NCBI GenBank assembly: GCA_014898415.1
Contig: RCTD01000027.1
Span: forward strand, 248,001 to 312,000
DNA length: 64,000 bases
Direction: 5' to 3'
Source of the DNA: Stromatinia cepivora
Lineage: Eukaryota; Ascomycota; Leotiomycetes; Helotiales; Sclerotiniaceae
The first letter of the stretch is position 1. Each line of letters opens with the position of its first letter. Below, in pieces: positions 24,185 through 36,100 of this stretch. A model generated the notes under the pieces. That model worked only from the letters and a program-made list of their open reading frames with translations. It did no database searches and had not been told where the DNA came from. Position numbers and translations under genes: made by a program.

Positions 24185-25480
24185 TCCAATCCTTTCCTTG
24201 TGACCCCCAGGGAAGTTTGTCTTTCGTGACTTATGCTTGATGTCATAGGAGTAGTATGAAATGAGACCGACCAAGGAAGACTTCCGCGGCGGTAACGTAT
24301 GATTGCCCCTAGATTTATTGTAATCTAATTGTTTGAGAAGAGGTTGTGGCGGATGCCTTCCCCAGTCGGATGGAGGTATATCACAAAACGTTTAGCACCT
24401 AGGTAATATCTCAAATGCCGGAAGAAATACTAGCTCTTCAAGTCTTGTGCTTAACTTAATACTAGCAAGGTACAAAACGGCTCTTTGTGAGCCTCCCCCA
24501 CGGCATCAGCCAACGACCTAGAATCTTTAATCCCGCCTACTATGGTCGATGTATGCCTAATCCCGAAGTTTCTAATGTATGAATTTGTCTAACAAAATCG
24601 GCTCTGGAAGGTGAACGAAGATTCTTTGGGTTTTGTTGTGCTCAGCTGTTCTTTGAGGGTTGTGCAAGTATCGGATGAGGAATGTAATGGCGGACTGCTT
24701 CGCTGTGAGTCTAAGCTCTGTTGCAGTATCTCAGGGTACGCGAAGGGTGTCGTAAAGATTAAATAGTAGGATATCGAGGGGCTTCGCAGCTTTCTACTCG
24801 TTTGCCTTTCCGCAGATAATTTGCCGTTTGCCGTTGGTTTGCCCTTTGGGAGTTTGGAGTCGCAGTTGGGGAGGGGGATACAAGTAGGTTGTAAGTAGGT
24901 ACGGTTATGATTTATGGAATTGTGACAATTGTGCCACGAACAACAGATAAGAGTTTGTCTTTGAAGATCTTTGGACTCCAATTGTTAATGCTGATTATTT
25001 TGACGTTGATTTTTCGTATAGTATGTATTCTAAATTATCAATCAATTAGTTGTTGAGTTGTGGGATTTAGTGTGGGATGAAAGGATGTCATTGCTCTGCT
25101 GTTGGTCCTTTTAATTTGGTTATGGTGACCCTATAAAATTGCAAGGGTAACCTGAATGGTGGGTGCTCATACAAATGCAACATAGAATACCAATTTATTA
25201 AAATATTACGAAGGTTAAAAACCTCAAGTTTATCTTTTGAATATTGTTTCTGCAGTTATTTTTCTTTCCTACCTGAAGTCTCCCGGATCTCAGACAGATC
25301 TCCAGCGCTGATGCAGCCCTTAACCAGTATCTAGATAGATGGATGGTTCTACTCAACCTTTTCCTTTTTGTGCCCAGGCACCCTATAAGCCTTCTATGCA
25401 TGGATATGATATGATACTCTACTTCCGTCGCAGTCAATATTTCATTTACTAGCTTTCTGGGCAACATGCATCTATCCTCA
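24185..25480. other. Upstream region, probably including unmodelled 5' exons
   Basis: On the minus strand a stretch near 24540-24450 reads as GIRHTSTIVGGIKDSRSLAD and onward to a stop. Another at about 24390-24185 is open in the frame of the gene to the left, including DIPPSDWGRHPPQPLLKQL. Both look coding, but I could not find splice sites that connect them cleanly. A 130-codon minus frame at 24589-24981 has no recognisable domain. The remainder to 25480 shows nothing. Confidence 0.4.
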
Positions 25481-26550
25481 TCAACGACGAAATTTAGGAG
25501 CTACTGTCCACTATGATCATGTTGTTAGCAAGGTTCACATTATCTTATTGAAAATATGATTCCATTTAGAAAATCTTTTCGAGGGTTTTTGAGGCGAAAA
25601 AGGGAATTATACTTACATGTGGAAAAACCCAGCTCGGGTTATCGTTGGGCTCTTCATTCCACTCCTTTCCCACCAAAGGTTTCACTTCGTTTAAGAATAT
25701 CTTGTATCCTTCGCTAGAAAGATGAAGACCGTCGGTGAGAAGCATTCTCATAGCTTTATCGTCTCCAGCACGTTTGGTGCCAATTATATCAACATCAATG
25801 TTGTCATCTTGACTCATCTGGACGGCTTTATGCATCAAGGCTTTCCAAAGATCGACTAATACCACATTTCGATCCTCCCACTTAGCGGCGATTTCTCTCA
25901 CTGCAGCTGCATATTTGGCTGTATTATACTGTAAGCGTGTGACAGAAGAGTAGCCCTTCTGACGGTCTTGCTCCTCAAGCTGGATCTCGTTGATAGGCGG
26001 TGGTGTCACCAGCAATATCGTAGGATGTTGGGCTATGGAACCCCAATGATCGAGAAGTGCTTCGATGTTTTTCTTGTAATTTTCCAATGGAACATATTGA
26101 CCCGTAGGACTTTCCGGGAGGCACGCATCATTTGCACCGAAAAGGATGAGCTTGCAGCACTATTAGTATGAAGAGAACTAATCTGAGGTTACCCCTAACA
26201 CCAGGAATGGCGGAGCTTTCAAATGCACATCCATAAATGGGATGAGTCCTGCATGGTACTTGTTGACATACCAGGTAGGAAACTTTTGCAGTAGTTGGAT
26301 CTGGAACGAGATGCTGCTGGATCTCAAGAGCATTATCGGTATTGTATCCGCTCAATCCATGGTTTATAACCTGCAGTCGCCTAGAACAATCTAAATGGGA
26401 ATTAGCAAAAGACTAAGATGATTCATTTGTACCAGCGAACTTACGTTCTTCAAGACCTGCAGTAAATGAGAAACCATCCCGCAAATTACTTGAGAATTGA
26501 ACAATGGAATCACCCACTAGAATAAATTGGGGATATCTTTTGAGAGCCAT
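25481..26550 (-). CDS. SGNH/GDSL esterase, Iah1 (isoamyl acetate hydrolase) type
   Basis: Short-chain ester hydrolase of the SGNH superfamily. Exons are 26550-26445, 26390-26272, 26150-25617 and 25510-25481, 262 aa; yeast Iah1 is a little shorter. Block I is FILVGDSIVQ with nucleophile Ser15. Block II is VINHGLSGYNT, block III LILFGANDACLP with the oxyanion Asn, and block V TDGLHLSSEGY with the Asp and His of the triad. The last exon adds only WTVAPKFRR after VFPH. It is accepted because GTAAGTAT follows VFPH, and reading on would give an unrelated tail. No signal peptide; probably cytosolic. Confidence 0.9.
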
Positions 26551-28034
26551 GTCAAAGTATGGTGTCGTGAAACCAAAGTATGAGAAGGCGTTCTCTTCTT
26601 TTCTATTTGCAGTTGCTTCTCAGTTCCAAGACGCACACAACAGTGGGAATGCCAGTAGCGGGAAGCCGGAGAAAAGTTAGGGAGTGGTATCCAGCGAAAT
26701 AATTTTGGGAAAAGACTACCTTGGGTATTCACTTAGTACCGAGTCATATACAAGAAATTATATGAATAAAGATCGAGAACAACACCTCAATCGCACCCCT
26801 TGAAATTTATACTTAATAAATAATGTAGATAGTTCTGGTTCAAATAGTTTGTAGAGTACGTTGTGTACGGTGTTCTAATTCTGAGTGAGGTATCTCTGGG
26901 TACTGGTGGCCTTGCTACCCCGCAGTTATCTTAAGCTGACTAGTAGTAGGTACCTAGTATGTCATTAGACTCTAATACAATGAATAATGCATTCGAGATT
27001 TCAGTCTTTTAGGTACAATCAGAAGAGAGACCTCCTTTTCCTTTTGAGTATTTGATATGATATAATGTCATGAGCTAATACTAATACTAGTACTAATACC
27101 ATTTGTTAGATATGATCCGTTTCCTTAAGTACCGATAGCTCAAGACTCACGAGTTGTCATTTCCATACGAGTATTCAAGTCTAAAATGTTCTTCTAGTCT
27201 AAAATTTACAGTTTAATTGGTTGGATTCCTCAATGTTAAAGAATCGCAGATCATAAGAATGAATGCATTCGTATGTTTCACAACACCTTGTGACTGACTT
27301 TCAAGAATGGCTTCCAAGAATCCAAGAAAACACAACTAGTCACCCCTCTTTGTTTGATGGGTCAAGAGTAATTAAGTCTTAGAGGTTATCGAGGTTATCG
27401 AGGCACCGCGAAGCTATCAAAGCGTCATCATTTTCCATTTTACTCCTCAATTATCTCTCCACTCCTGCTCTTGGCCTCAGTGATTAATGATCATGATGTC
27501 TTTGATTTCGATATTTTCATTCTGCTTTGCATTCAATTCAATATTCTCCGTCGGAGGGTTTTTTGGTAGAATTTTATCCTGCAGCCGCATGCACCTACTC
27601 TATTGACATCAAGCTGCAAAGCAAACTGCAGCAGGAAAGTCCGACCGCTACAAATGCCGCTGATAATAATTTTCAGGGTTTAACTTAGCCTCGAAAGACC
27701 CTTGTTTCTCCTCCACATGCATTAAAGATCCCGCGGTTGTCCCAATTCCATTTTCTAAAGCCAACTTCCAACACCAACACTTCATCTCCCTATTTGAGTT
27801 GAATCCTGAGCAAAATCTAGTCGTCGTCAAGCAGTGTGTGGGTGACAACATTCAAAGGCGATCTTTTGCACAGCTTTAACTTCCCATCCATCATTTCCTC
27901 TTTCCGTCCGCATGTGCATTTGCGTTTCCCACCTTTGCATGCGAGCCTTCGAATTTTTGTCGTGTACCCTGCCTCCATTCAAGAACATTCACCTCCTTGC
28001 GATGTGTTAGGTGACACGCCGAGCCATTCCCGAT
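26551..28034. other. Divergent intergenic region
   Basis: About 1.5 kb between the esterase (-) and the CLC gene (+). It contains TAGTAGTAGGTACCTAG near 26941-26957 and pyrimidine-rich DNA near 27860-28030, probably the CLC promoter and leader. Short open frames here have no recognisable domain. Confidence 0.5.
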
Positions 28035-31000
28035 ATGCCTCCTTCTGGCAAGAACCACATTGATGTTGATTCCACGATGTCGCCAAATATTCCACCTGAA
28101 TCGAGGGAGTCGTCAGCTCCACCCTCACCTACAGCGATGAGAACTCTCCAGAGATCGATAAGTAACCTCTCCGACGAGCGAACACCTTTGCTTCAAAGTG
28201 CTGGGCGCTCTCGTATACGTCTCGGTGGTGCCGCAGAAATCAACCGCCCATATCTATCAAGTCATCACAGTTTCTCTGGCAAGTTTTAGCTTTACCGCAG
28301 ATTTCCAAGCTTCTGCTTTCCTCTATACTACTGCGATCGGGGCTAACTATATATCATCTACAGGTAGTTTACGAGGTAGTCGACATCATAGCCGTGCCGG
28401 ATCCTTGGGCCAGCGTTTAGTCACTGCCTTAACCTCGGAAAGACATGGACCCAAAGACCACATGCGAGAGTCTAAAAGCATGTTAGCCTCGGATGACAGA
28501 GTTTGGTATGATCAATTTACATCAACAGATTGGGTTCATGACAGCATTGCAGATGCATACCGGGTGAAGGGTCTTCGAAGTAGAAAAGATATTCGAGGTC
28601 GAATCAAGGCGTTCTTCGATGGCACACAAGGTTGGATACTAAGCGCACTAGTTGGATTCATCACAGCCACGATAGCATATACCGTCGATGTTTCGGAGAC
28701 TCCAATTTTTGATTGGAAAGATGGCTATTGTCATGATGGGTTCTTCATAAGTGAAAAGGTTTGTGGCATTTCCGTCATTTTCGTTCATTATTCGACATGA
28801 CTTTTCGAACTGGCCCATTACAGCTTGCAAGTCAGAGTCGGCTACGTCGAGTAGTCGAATACATTTATTCCTCTAAAGTCTTGGGTAATAGGTATACTGA
28901 CCACAGATATAGAGATGCTGCCCTGATGGAAGTCACTGTGATGCTTGGAAATCTTGGTCCAATTATGTCGAAATACCTTTTTTCAGTGAGGAGGTGACCG
29001 AATTTTTTATTTACGTTCTCCTTGTAGTCGCTTTCGCAACGGCAGCATGTCTTTTGACCTTAACTACCAAAACGGTTGTACCATCAACATATCAACTATC
29101 TACATTGGATGAGAATCTTGGTGCTCTTAGTCGACATGATTCCCAGGCGCCGGTTGATGGTAATGCCAGTCCGAAGAACACGTTGGGATCTGAGACGAAC
29201 GCCCCTATGATCTATTACTCTGCTGCTGGGAGTGGAGTGGCCGAAGTTCGCGTAATACTGAGCGGTTTTGTTTTGCATGGATTTCTTGGCTTCAGGACCC
29301 TTCTCGTCAAAACCCTCGCTCTGATATTAAGTGTAGCATCTGGACTGAGTTTAGGAAAGGAGGGTCCTTTTGTCCACATTGCAACTTGTGTGGGTAATAT
29401 TGCATGTCGTCTGTTCTCTAAATACGATGATAACGACGGAAAACGCAGAGAAGTCCTGTCTGCGGCCGCGGCAGCGGGTGTTGCAGTAGCTTTTGGTGCT
29501 CCTATCGGCGGTGTTCTTTTTTCTTTGGAAGAAGTGGCGTACTTTTTCCCCGCGAAAACACTATTTCGAACCTTCTTCTGTTGCATCACCGCTGCACTGA
29601 CGTTAAAATTTCTCAATCCTTATGGCACCAACAAGATTGTCATGTTTGAAGTTCGCTACTTAACGGACTGGGAATTCTTTGAACTTGGCGCTTTCATCAT
29701 GGTGGGTGTACTTGGTGGCATAACCGGTGCAACATTCATCAAGGCATCTAGGTCCTGGGCCCAGTCTTTCAGGAAGATTGAAATTGTAAAAAAGTGGCCA
29801 CTGTTCGAGGTCATGCTGGTTGCTCTACTTACAGGTCTCGTCGGTTATTGGAATCCGTATACCAAAATTCCAGTGGCTAAATTATTGCTCAACCTAGCTA
29901 GCCCTTGCGATACTGATAAGTCAGATAGCATGGGTCTTTGCCCAAATAGCATTGATGAGATTTTCCCCATCATTGGTCAATTGACTATTGCATTTTTCAT
30001 CAAAGGGCTTTTGACCATCATTACATTTGGCATTGTAAGTTCGTTTTGTTTTCAGCTTGATAATGATCATTATTGCATCTGGTCACCCATCCATACCCGG
30101 GAGTATGACCATCCACTAACACAGTGCCACAGAAAGTACCTGCAGGTATATATGTCCCGTCTATGGTTGTAGGCGGCCTACTTGGCCGAACTGTCGGTCA
30201 TTTGGTCCAGTGGCTCGTACTACGGTTTCCTCATGCGTCCATATTTGGGAGTTGCGCTGCGCACGAGAGTGGGACATCATGTATTACTCCAGGGGTTTAT
30301 GCCCTCATTGCTGCTGGTTCCACAATGTGTGGTGTCACGAGGTTGTCTGTGACCTTAGCAGTCATCCTCTTTGAACTGACGGGTAGTCTTGACTATGTCT
30401 TACCGTTTTCACTCGCGGTTTTAGTCTCAAAATGGACAGCGGATTTCATGGAACCTCTCAGCATATATGTAAGGATCAAATCATAACAAAGGTGGAGAGA
30501 AGAAAAACTAACTCATCAGGATTTATTGACGAATTTGAACGCCTACCCATTCCTCAACAACAAGCATAAACCTGTTTTTACCTCTGATCTTGCAGACATT
30601 GTCCCACGGGTTCGAAGAGAAAGAGTAATTGATATCTCTGTCTCTCCCATGATTCCTGCTAGCAGTCTGCGTCAGAAGCTGGAACTTCTGCATCAAGCCG
30701 GCGAAGTTGATGGTGGATTGCCAATCATCAGGGATGATGTTCTTGTTGGTCTCATACCAGCGCCTGATTTAGAATTTGCTCTTGACAATCTTGATAACGA
30801 GCCAGGTACTTTGTGCCTCATGGCGACTATCAACAACTATGATGAGTCGGATGAAGAAGAGCATGTTGATCCTACTGACTTTACGCCTTATATTGATCCT
30901 GTAAGCTACTCTTAGTTACATTTCATCCTCTAACCACCACTGATAACAAACAATTAGGCACCGGTAGCTTTGGATATTCGTTCCCCAATGGATTTGGTGT

Positions 31001-31188
31001 ACGAATGTTTTGTGAAACTTGGTTTGAGATATGTTTGTGTGTTGAAGGACGGCCGATATGCCGGTCTGGTAAGCTCTATCTAACCTCCACACATTTTATA
31101 TATATGAGACCTAACCAATTTATAGACTCACAAGAAAACTTTTGCAAAGTACATGCGAGAATTGGAAGAAAGAGATGAGCATAGTTGA
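28035..31188 (+). CDS. CLC-type chloride channel/transporter with CBS domains
   Basis: Intracellular CLC protein, probably of the Gef1-like Cl-/H+ antiporter class. Exons are 28035-28278, 28364-28758, 28913-30034, 30133-30468, 30520-30900, 30958-31068 and 31126-31188, 883 aa. Signatures are AAGSGVAEV (GSGIPE site), GKEGPFVH with the gating Glu, FSLEEVAYFFP with the second Glu typical of proton-coupled exchangers, and KVPAGIYVPSMVVGG. Two C-terminal CBS domains start at about residue 740. Intron 1 has a GC donor (GCAAGT). Intron 2 is 154 bp; its acceptor was chosen because it restores EKRCCPDGSHCDAWKSW, the conserved Cys/Trp loop. Upstream of the membrane domain is a Ser-rich cytosolic segment. 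Confidence 0.93.
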
Positions 31189-31406
31189 TTTTATAGTAGT
31201 ATTGTATTGCGTTTTAGCGTCAGGAATATCAATTGGGCGGCGTCTTGATCTATTTTGAAGGAGTTTGAATATCCAATACCCTGGTGTACTTCATAGAGCA
31301 TTGGCATTGGCGTTGATTTCGATTTTGCAGGCCGGTCTGGGAGGTTTTGTTCGGAGAGGAAGCGAGCATAGAGTCAGTCATACATCAGACATAATCTTTA
31401 TCTTTA
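31189..31406. other. Convergent intergenic region
   Basis: About 220 bp between the stops of the CLC gene and RRP45. It should hold both 3' UTRs; nothing else is recognised. Confidence 0.6.
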
Positions 31407-32395
31407 TCATCTTGAATTATCTGCTCTAAGCTCAGCCATGAGTCCTCCCTTATCTCTTGTCTTCGAGTCTTCTTGCAACCTCCTTGTGATATATGCAGAT
31501 ATATCCTTGACTTTCTCCAGCGCAATATTCGTACACTGTAACAACTCCAAGGCATCAACTGCTATACCACCGAGCTTGGCGATTTGACAAACTTCTCCAT
31601 GTCGGTTCATACTAATGGTACAGCTCCCCTCCCTCAATTGTTCTTCCAACAACGTAGTATCGAGCAATCTAGTCTGCTCTTCACCCTTTCCATAGAACGA
31701 AAATGTTACGCAGAGTGGGAAATGTAAAAGGCTCAAGGGCACAGGCTCTCGCTCCGCTAGTGTGTAGACAGTCACCGTTTCACCCTCTGTGCTCGTATCT
31801 GGTTTTCTGAAGTGCTGTAATGCCGCTATTATAGCAATACATGATGCATCAATGAGATTTCCGTCATGCGATAGAATGTGAACGTCTGCGCGGACGGACC
31901 AGCATTTCTGACCAGCAATCAGACAAAGGGATTCAGTATCGAGAGCCGCAGAACGACGTAAGGTTTTCTCGAGAAGGCGAGAAAGCAGTACTTCTTGTTC
32001 GGTTGGTCTGTTGGTTTCAAAGGCAGGAGAGGCCATAGGTGAGAGTTCTGTTGTAATGGTGAAGATACCATCAAAGAGACGGTCTGGGAATGGACTCGTT
32101 ACTTCAGCTGTGATGTTGACGAGGACCCTAAAGAAAGTTCAGTCTTAGTAACAAACCTTGACAACTCCATGAATGAAGTAATTATCAGGATGCGCTTTTC
32201 CGTCGCGCATATACTGGATCGTATCTCTTACCTCGTCTTTCCCAATCTCACATCTGCAACGCCATATTCATCTCCAAACTCTAACTCTAGAGCTCGGAAT
32301 TGATCAAAACTTCTTCCATCAATTCTCAAGTTCTCTTTGAGGGCCTTCGAAAAGAACTGCTTCTCATTGATAGAAGGCTCTACTTCTCTAGGCAT
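31407..32395 (-). CDS. RRP45: Exosome subunit Rrp45 (EXOSC9 homologue)
   Basis: RNase PH-fold subunit of the exosome core ring, which processes and degrades RNA in nucleus and cytosol; eukaryotic ring subunits are catalytically inactive. Exons are 32395-32232 and 32127-31407, 294 aa. The start at MPREVEPSINEKQF matches the family; the longer open frame upstream has only a TTG start. LKENLRIDGRSFDQFR and, after splicing, RLGKTRVLVNITAEV are characteristic of Rrp45-type RNase PH proteins. CDAKxWSVR-like and ILSHDGNLIDASCIA segments follow. It is divergent from the CWC15 gene, with about 195 bp between the start codons. Confidence 0.93.
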
Positions 32396-32590
32396 CCCGA
32401 ATCTCTTGTTGAAGGTGAAAATACACACTGAACTGGCATATTGCGCGGGCACCTTATTGTTTCCCAAGATTTCTTTTTGCCAACCTTGAAGGCGGTGAGG
32501 TTGAATCAGCCTAGCGTAGCCTTATTTACATTCAAAAGTTTCACCTTATCTTTTATCAACATCAATTAATTTATCAAACAAGCAAACAAA
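32396..32590. promoter_or_regulatory. Shared divergent promoter of RRP45 and CWC15
   Basis: Only 195 bp separate the two start codons, so both promoters and 5' UTRs must lie here. No specific factor site is claimed. Confidence 0.6.
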
Positions 32591-33729
32591 ATGACAACAG
32601 GCAAGTTTTTCGATTTAGGACAAATTTCTGATTTAGTTATACTGACAGTTTCTTAAGCACATAGACCTACTTTTGATCCCGTAAGTAAAGTCGCGTTAAA
32701 CTCTACGGACATTTCTAACGAACAATAGGCCAGGGGAAAAGAAGCGCAACGAGGACCGGCGTATCATCAAAGATTACTTCCGGCTCATACACAACTAAAA
32801 TTCCGGTACGCATTTTCCTCGTGTGCGTTCATCTAGTGTGGGGTTAATTGAATTATAGGAAGCCAGGACAAGGAGGCGATGCAGCCGCCGAAGTCAGAGA
32901 CCTTCGAGCAGAATTACTGCAAGCAGAAGCAGCGCATTTTGCTAAAACGAAAGGAGGATCGGCCGCTGCCATCGAAGATGCACAATCGTCTATAAATACA
33001 TCAAAGAGAAAACTCGAGAATGGGTCAGCGGAGGATGATGAAGAAGATCCAGAATCAAAGCGGCGACGCATTCTTGAAGAAACTCGAGGTATAGATGCCG
33101 ATATGGACGACGCTGGAGAAAGTGATAGTAGTGATGATGACAGGTTCGCCAGATATTTACACATGGTCTTGGAAAAGACGCTCACATGGTGTTAGTGATG
33201 ATGATGAAGATGAGACGGCGGAGCTTCAACGGGAACTCGAAAAGATTAAGCGCGAGCGTGCCGAGAAAAGAGAACAAGAGGTCAGATTAAGCATTTCGCA
33301 ATACTATAATCACTACTAAGTCTGGGAACAGGAACGAGAAAGATTAGCGGCAGAAGAAGCGGAGCGGGAGCATGATATTGCTCTTGGCAATCCATTGTTA
33401 AATGCTAGAACCGATTTCAATGTCAAAAGACGGTACGTCTAGCTTGGATTCGTTTCGACAGACGGGTTTTCTAACACAAATTATTAGATGGGATGATGAT
33501 GTTATTTTCAAGAACCAAGCTCGTGGAACAGAGGATAAAGGCAAGAAAGAATTTGTCAACGTACGTTAACACCAACCATGACACAATTTTCATGCATAAT
33601 TGACCGAATCCTAGGACTTGCTACGTTCCGATTTCCACAAAAAATTTATGAGGTATGTTAGAATGTTTGGATCTCAAAGCAATTCAAACTATCAGGAGGC
33701 TAACACACTCTAGCAAATACGTGAGATGA
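32591..33729 (+). CDS. CWC15: Pre-mRNA-splicing factor Cwc15
   Basis: Component of the Prp19/NTC-associated spliceosome. Nine exons: 32591-32600, 32658-32680, 32729-32805, 32859-33143, 33196-33280, 33332-33432, 33488-33560, 33615-33652 and 33714-33729, 235 aa. The N-terminus MTTAHRPTFDPARGKE, QLKFRKPGQGG, an acidic DDDEDET stretch, a charged coiled-coil, NPLLNARTDFNVKRRWDDDV and the invariant end DFHKKFMSKYVR define the family. Intron 1 uses a GC donor (GCAAGT). Intron density is far above the window average for such a short gene. Every junction restores the expected motif. Confidence 0.95.
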
Positions 33730-34589
33730 ACGGTCATTGTGCAGCATTGCACCATAATACATGGATGCAACAGGCAAAATTAATTTTCCAAGGCGAGAAT
33801 CGGATATGTACTTTAGGGGAGGCGGCGTCACGGTTACGAACGATTTTTTTTCTATCTTTATGATCTGGGAATGTATGCGTGTGGCCTCGTGCATGAATCT
33901 TGATCTTGATTGGTTTCGGACAAAGCAATCAAGACTTTTCTACCATTAATAAGTCTTCTCCAGAAGTTTTGAAATCGTTGGATCTCACTAGTTTACGGGT
34001 ACATCCAGCAGAAAAGCTTGTTTTTATGACTTTAGGTGACACACTGGTATTCTGTGGCTGGTTAAGTGGAGTTGCCCCCGCATTTTCTCGTTTGTCTGGT
34101 TTCTCTATGGTTGAGCAAACTTGTACTTTCTTTTTGTTGTTAGCACCGCCACAGTGTAACCTGTTTTTGGTGGTGATCATGACGCTTTTTGACCATTCTT
34201 TTGTATTCAATGTGCGGAGGATGTAACGTCAAAGTAAGAGTGAGTAAGTTACTGGATTGGAAATGGCTTCTGAATTCTTTGCACTTCTTGTTTTCTTGGT
34301 ATGGTTAACTGTATTCGGAAGGAAGCATGTCGCCATCATTCTTTCACTATTCTAGTTGGGGTCTGCCATATGCCAACTCTTCCAAGCTCCTGCAGGGTCT
34401 TTCTTAGTAGGTACTAAGAATCTCCCCCTCATTACATCATATCATAAGGTCGTGCCTCATCGATTAAATGTTTATAAATAATCTTCCTATATTCCTCTTT
34501 TTTTTTCTAATCCATACAACAATCTCAAAGCTACTTCTCGCATAAACATTTTACACAAAACCAATCAATTATTACGAAATAACTCAAAC
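33730..34589. other. Intergenic region, promoter of the small Ser/Gly-rich gene
   Basis: No gene is supported; a 108-codon open frame (33900-34226) has no recognisable domain. A CCCCCT near 34426 could be a stress-response element, and a T/C-rich tract near 34490-34510 lies just upstream of the next gene. Confidence 0.45.
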
Positions 34590-35220
34590 ATGTCTACATA
34601 CAACAACGACGATAGCTACAACTCTACTGGTCGCCAAGGAGCTCTTTCCAGCGCCGATGACTCTTTCGCCAACACCACCGGTGGTTTCGGAAATAGGGGT
34701 CGCGGCGACACTACTAATACCAGAGGGCTTACCGGCTCAACATTTGATGACCAGGAATCTTCAGCATACGGAGGATCCTCCACTCAAGAAAGCCGTGGTT
34801 TCAATACCGGAAACTCTGTGAGTTACACGTACATTAATTGTCTTGACTATAACTAATAGGAAGTAGGGAGGATTGAGAGATAATGAGTTTGGCTCAAGCA
34901 ACTCAAAGTATGGAGGAGATCACGGTGACGACCGTAATAACTTTGGAACTAGTAGCAGTGACCGAAGCTATGGGGGAAACACCGACTCCTACGACACCAA
35001 CAAAACCAGATCTGGTAACACGTACGGCTCAGATGATCAATACTCCTCTGGCAACACTGGTTCGAGTGGCTATGACAACACCAGCTCTAACAACACTGGC
35101 AAGTCTGGTGATTCTACCATGGGCAAGATGATGGAAAAGGCAGGAAACATGCTTCATAAGGAGAGTTTGGTTCAGAAAGGCGAGGCTAAGCGTGCCGCTG
35201 CTGGAAGTGACAATTACTAA
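34590..35220 (+). CDS. Small Ser/Gly/Asn-rich hydrophilic protein, possibly stress-related
   Basis: I do not recognise a named family. Exons are 34590-34817 and 34867-35220, 193 aa. The protein is very hydrophilic and low-complexity, rich in Ser, Gly, Asn, Asp, Thr and Tyr (SYGGNTDSYDTNKTRSGN), and predicted to be disordered. It ends in a distinct amphipathic helix, GKMMEKAGNMLHKESLVQKG. This layout resembles fungal stress-induced or dehydrin-like proteins, but that is inference. The start has a good context after a T/C-rich leader. Composition makes an accidental frame unlikely, since the frame continues cleanly over the intron. Confidence 0.75.
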
Positions 35221-36100
35221 TTTACTGGAATTCGGATGGCAGAGTGGGATGGATCAATCGATAATTGATCTTTGATATTGTATGATAGTTTGCTTGTTTG
35301 ATTGTTTGATTGAGCGGATATGATTTAATGACTATTCAAATTAACATTAACGTTACATATTACGTTTTAATTCTCCCACTACACATCTGTTTAATGACCC
35401 GCATTCTCACTTGAAAATATTCCATTTTAAGCAAGTACTCCTCTACTCCTAATAAAACTTCGGGGACGCTATTCGCAAACTCGTCATCACACAAACCATG
35501 ATGCAATACGACATGCATCGGTTATCTATGCATAGGTAAGCACATAAGCATTTATTTACTTCGTATGCCCGATAAAGATTTACCGTGCATGAAGTAGCAT
35601 GCATAATACCTACGTCATTTTTCCATTTGAAATGTAACGTTCGGAGCATTCACATGTGATATGAATTTGTGAAGTATTTTAATCGTGGAAAACCGACAAT
35701 GCGTGTTTTCATGGAGAGTGAAGGTTGAGAATTTGCTTCGGATGTTGGGAATATCATCTATTAGATGAGTAGTCGAAATATGAGATGATGCTAAATGTGC
35801 TTGTGCACTCGGCTAAACCCCTTCATTTCATTGCCATCAATGTTAAGAGTAGTTTTCGACACTAATGGCTCACTATTAAAAGTAATTTTGAACATTGATA
35901 GAGCCAACAAATGTAAACTAAAATGGGAAGGAGCAGTTAATTAATCCATTCTACGAGTTATTCCTCTTGTATCCAATATTACTGTCATCCCAATTCGCCA
36001 GTTAGTACCGTCCCATTGAAATTCCTGTCGCCTCATAGATCTTCATATTATCTCATCAAATTTTTCTACCCTCTCATCTCCCATCTACCATCTACCGTTA
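35221..36100. other. Intergenic region, no gene seen
   Basis: About 880 bp between convergent genes. A 66-codon minus frame at 35449-35649 is not credible. T-rich and TGATTG repeats directly after 35220 suggest the 3' UTR of the small protein gene. Confidence 0.5.
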
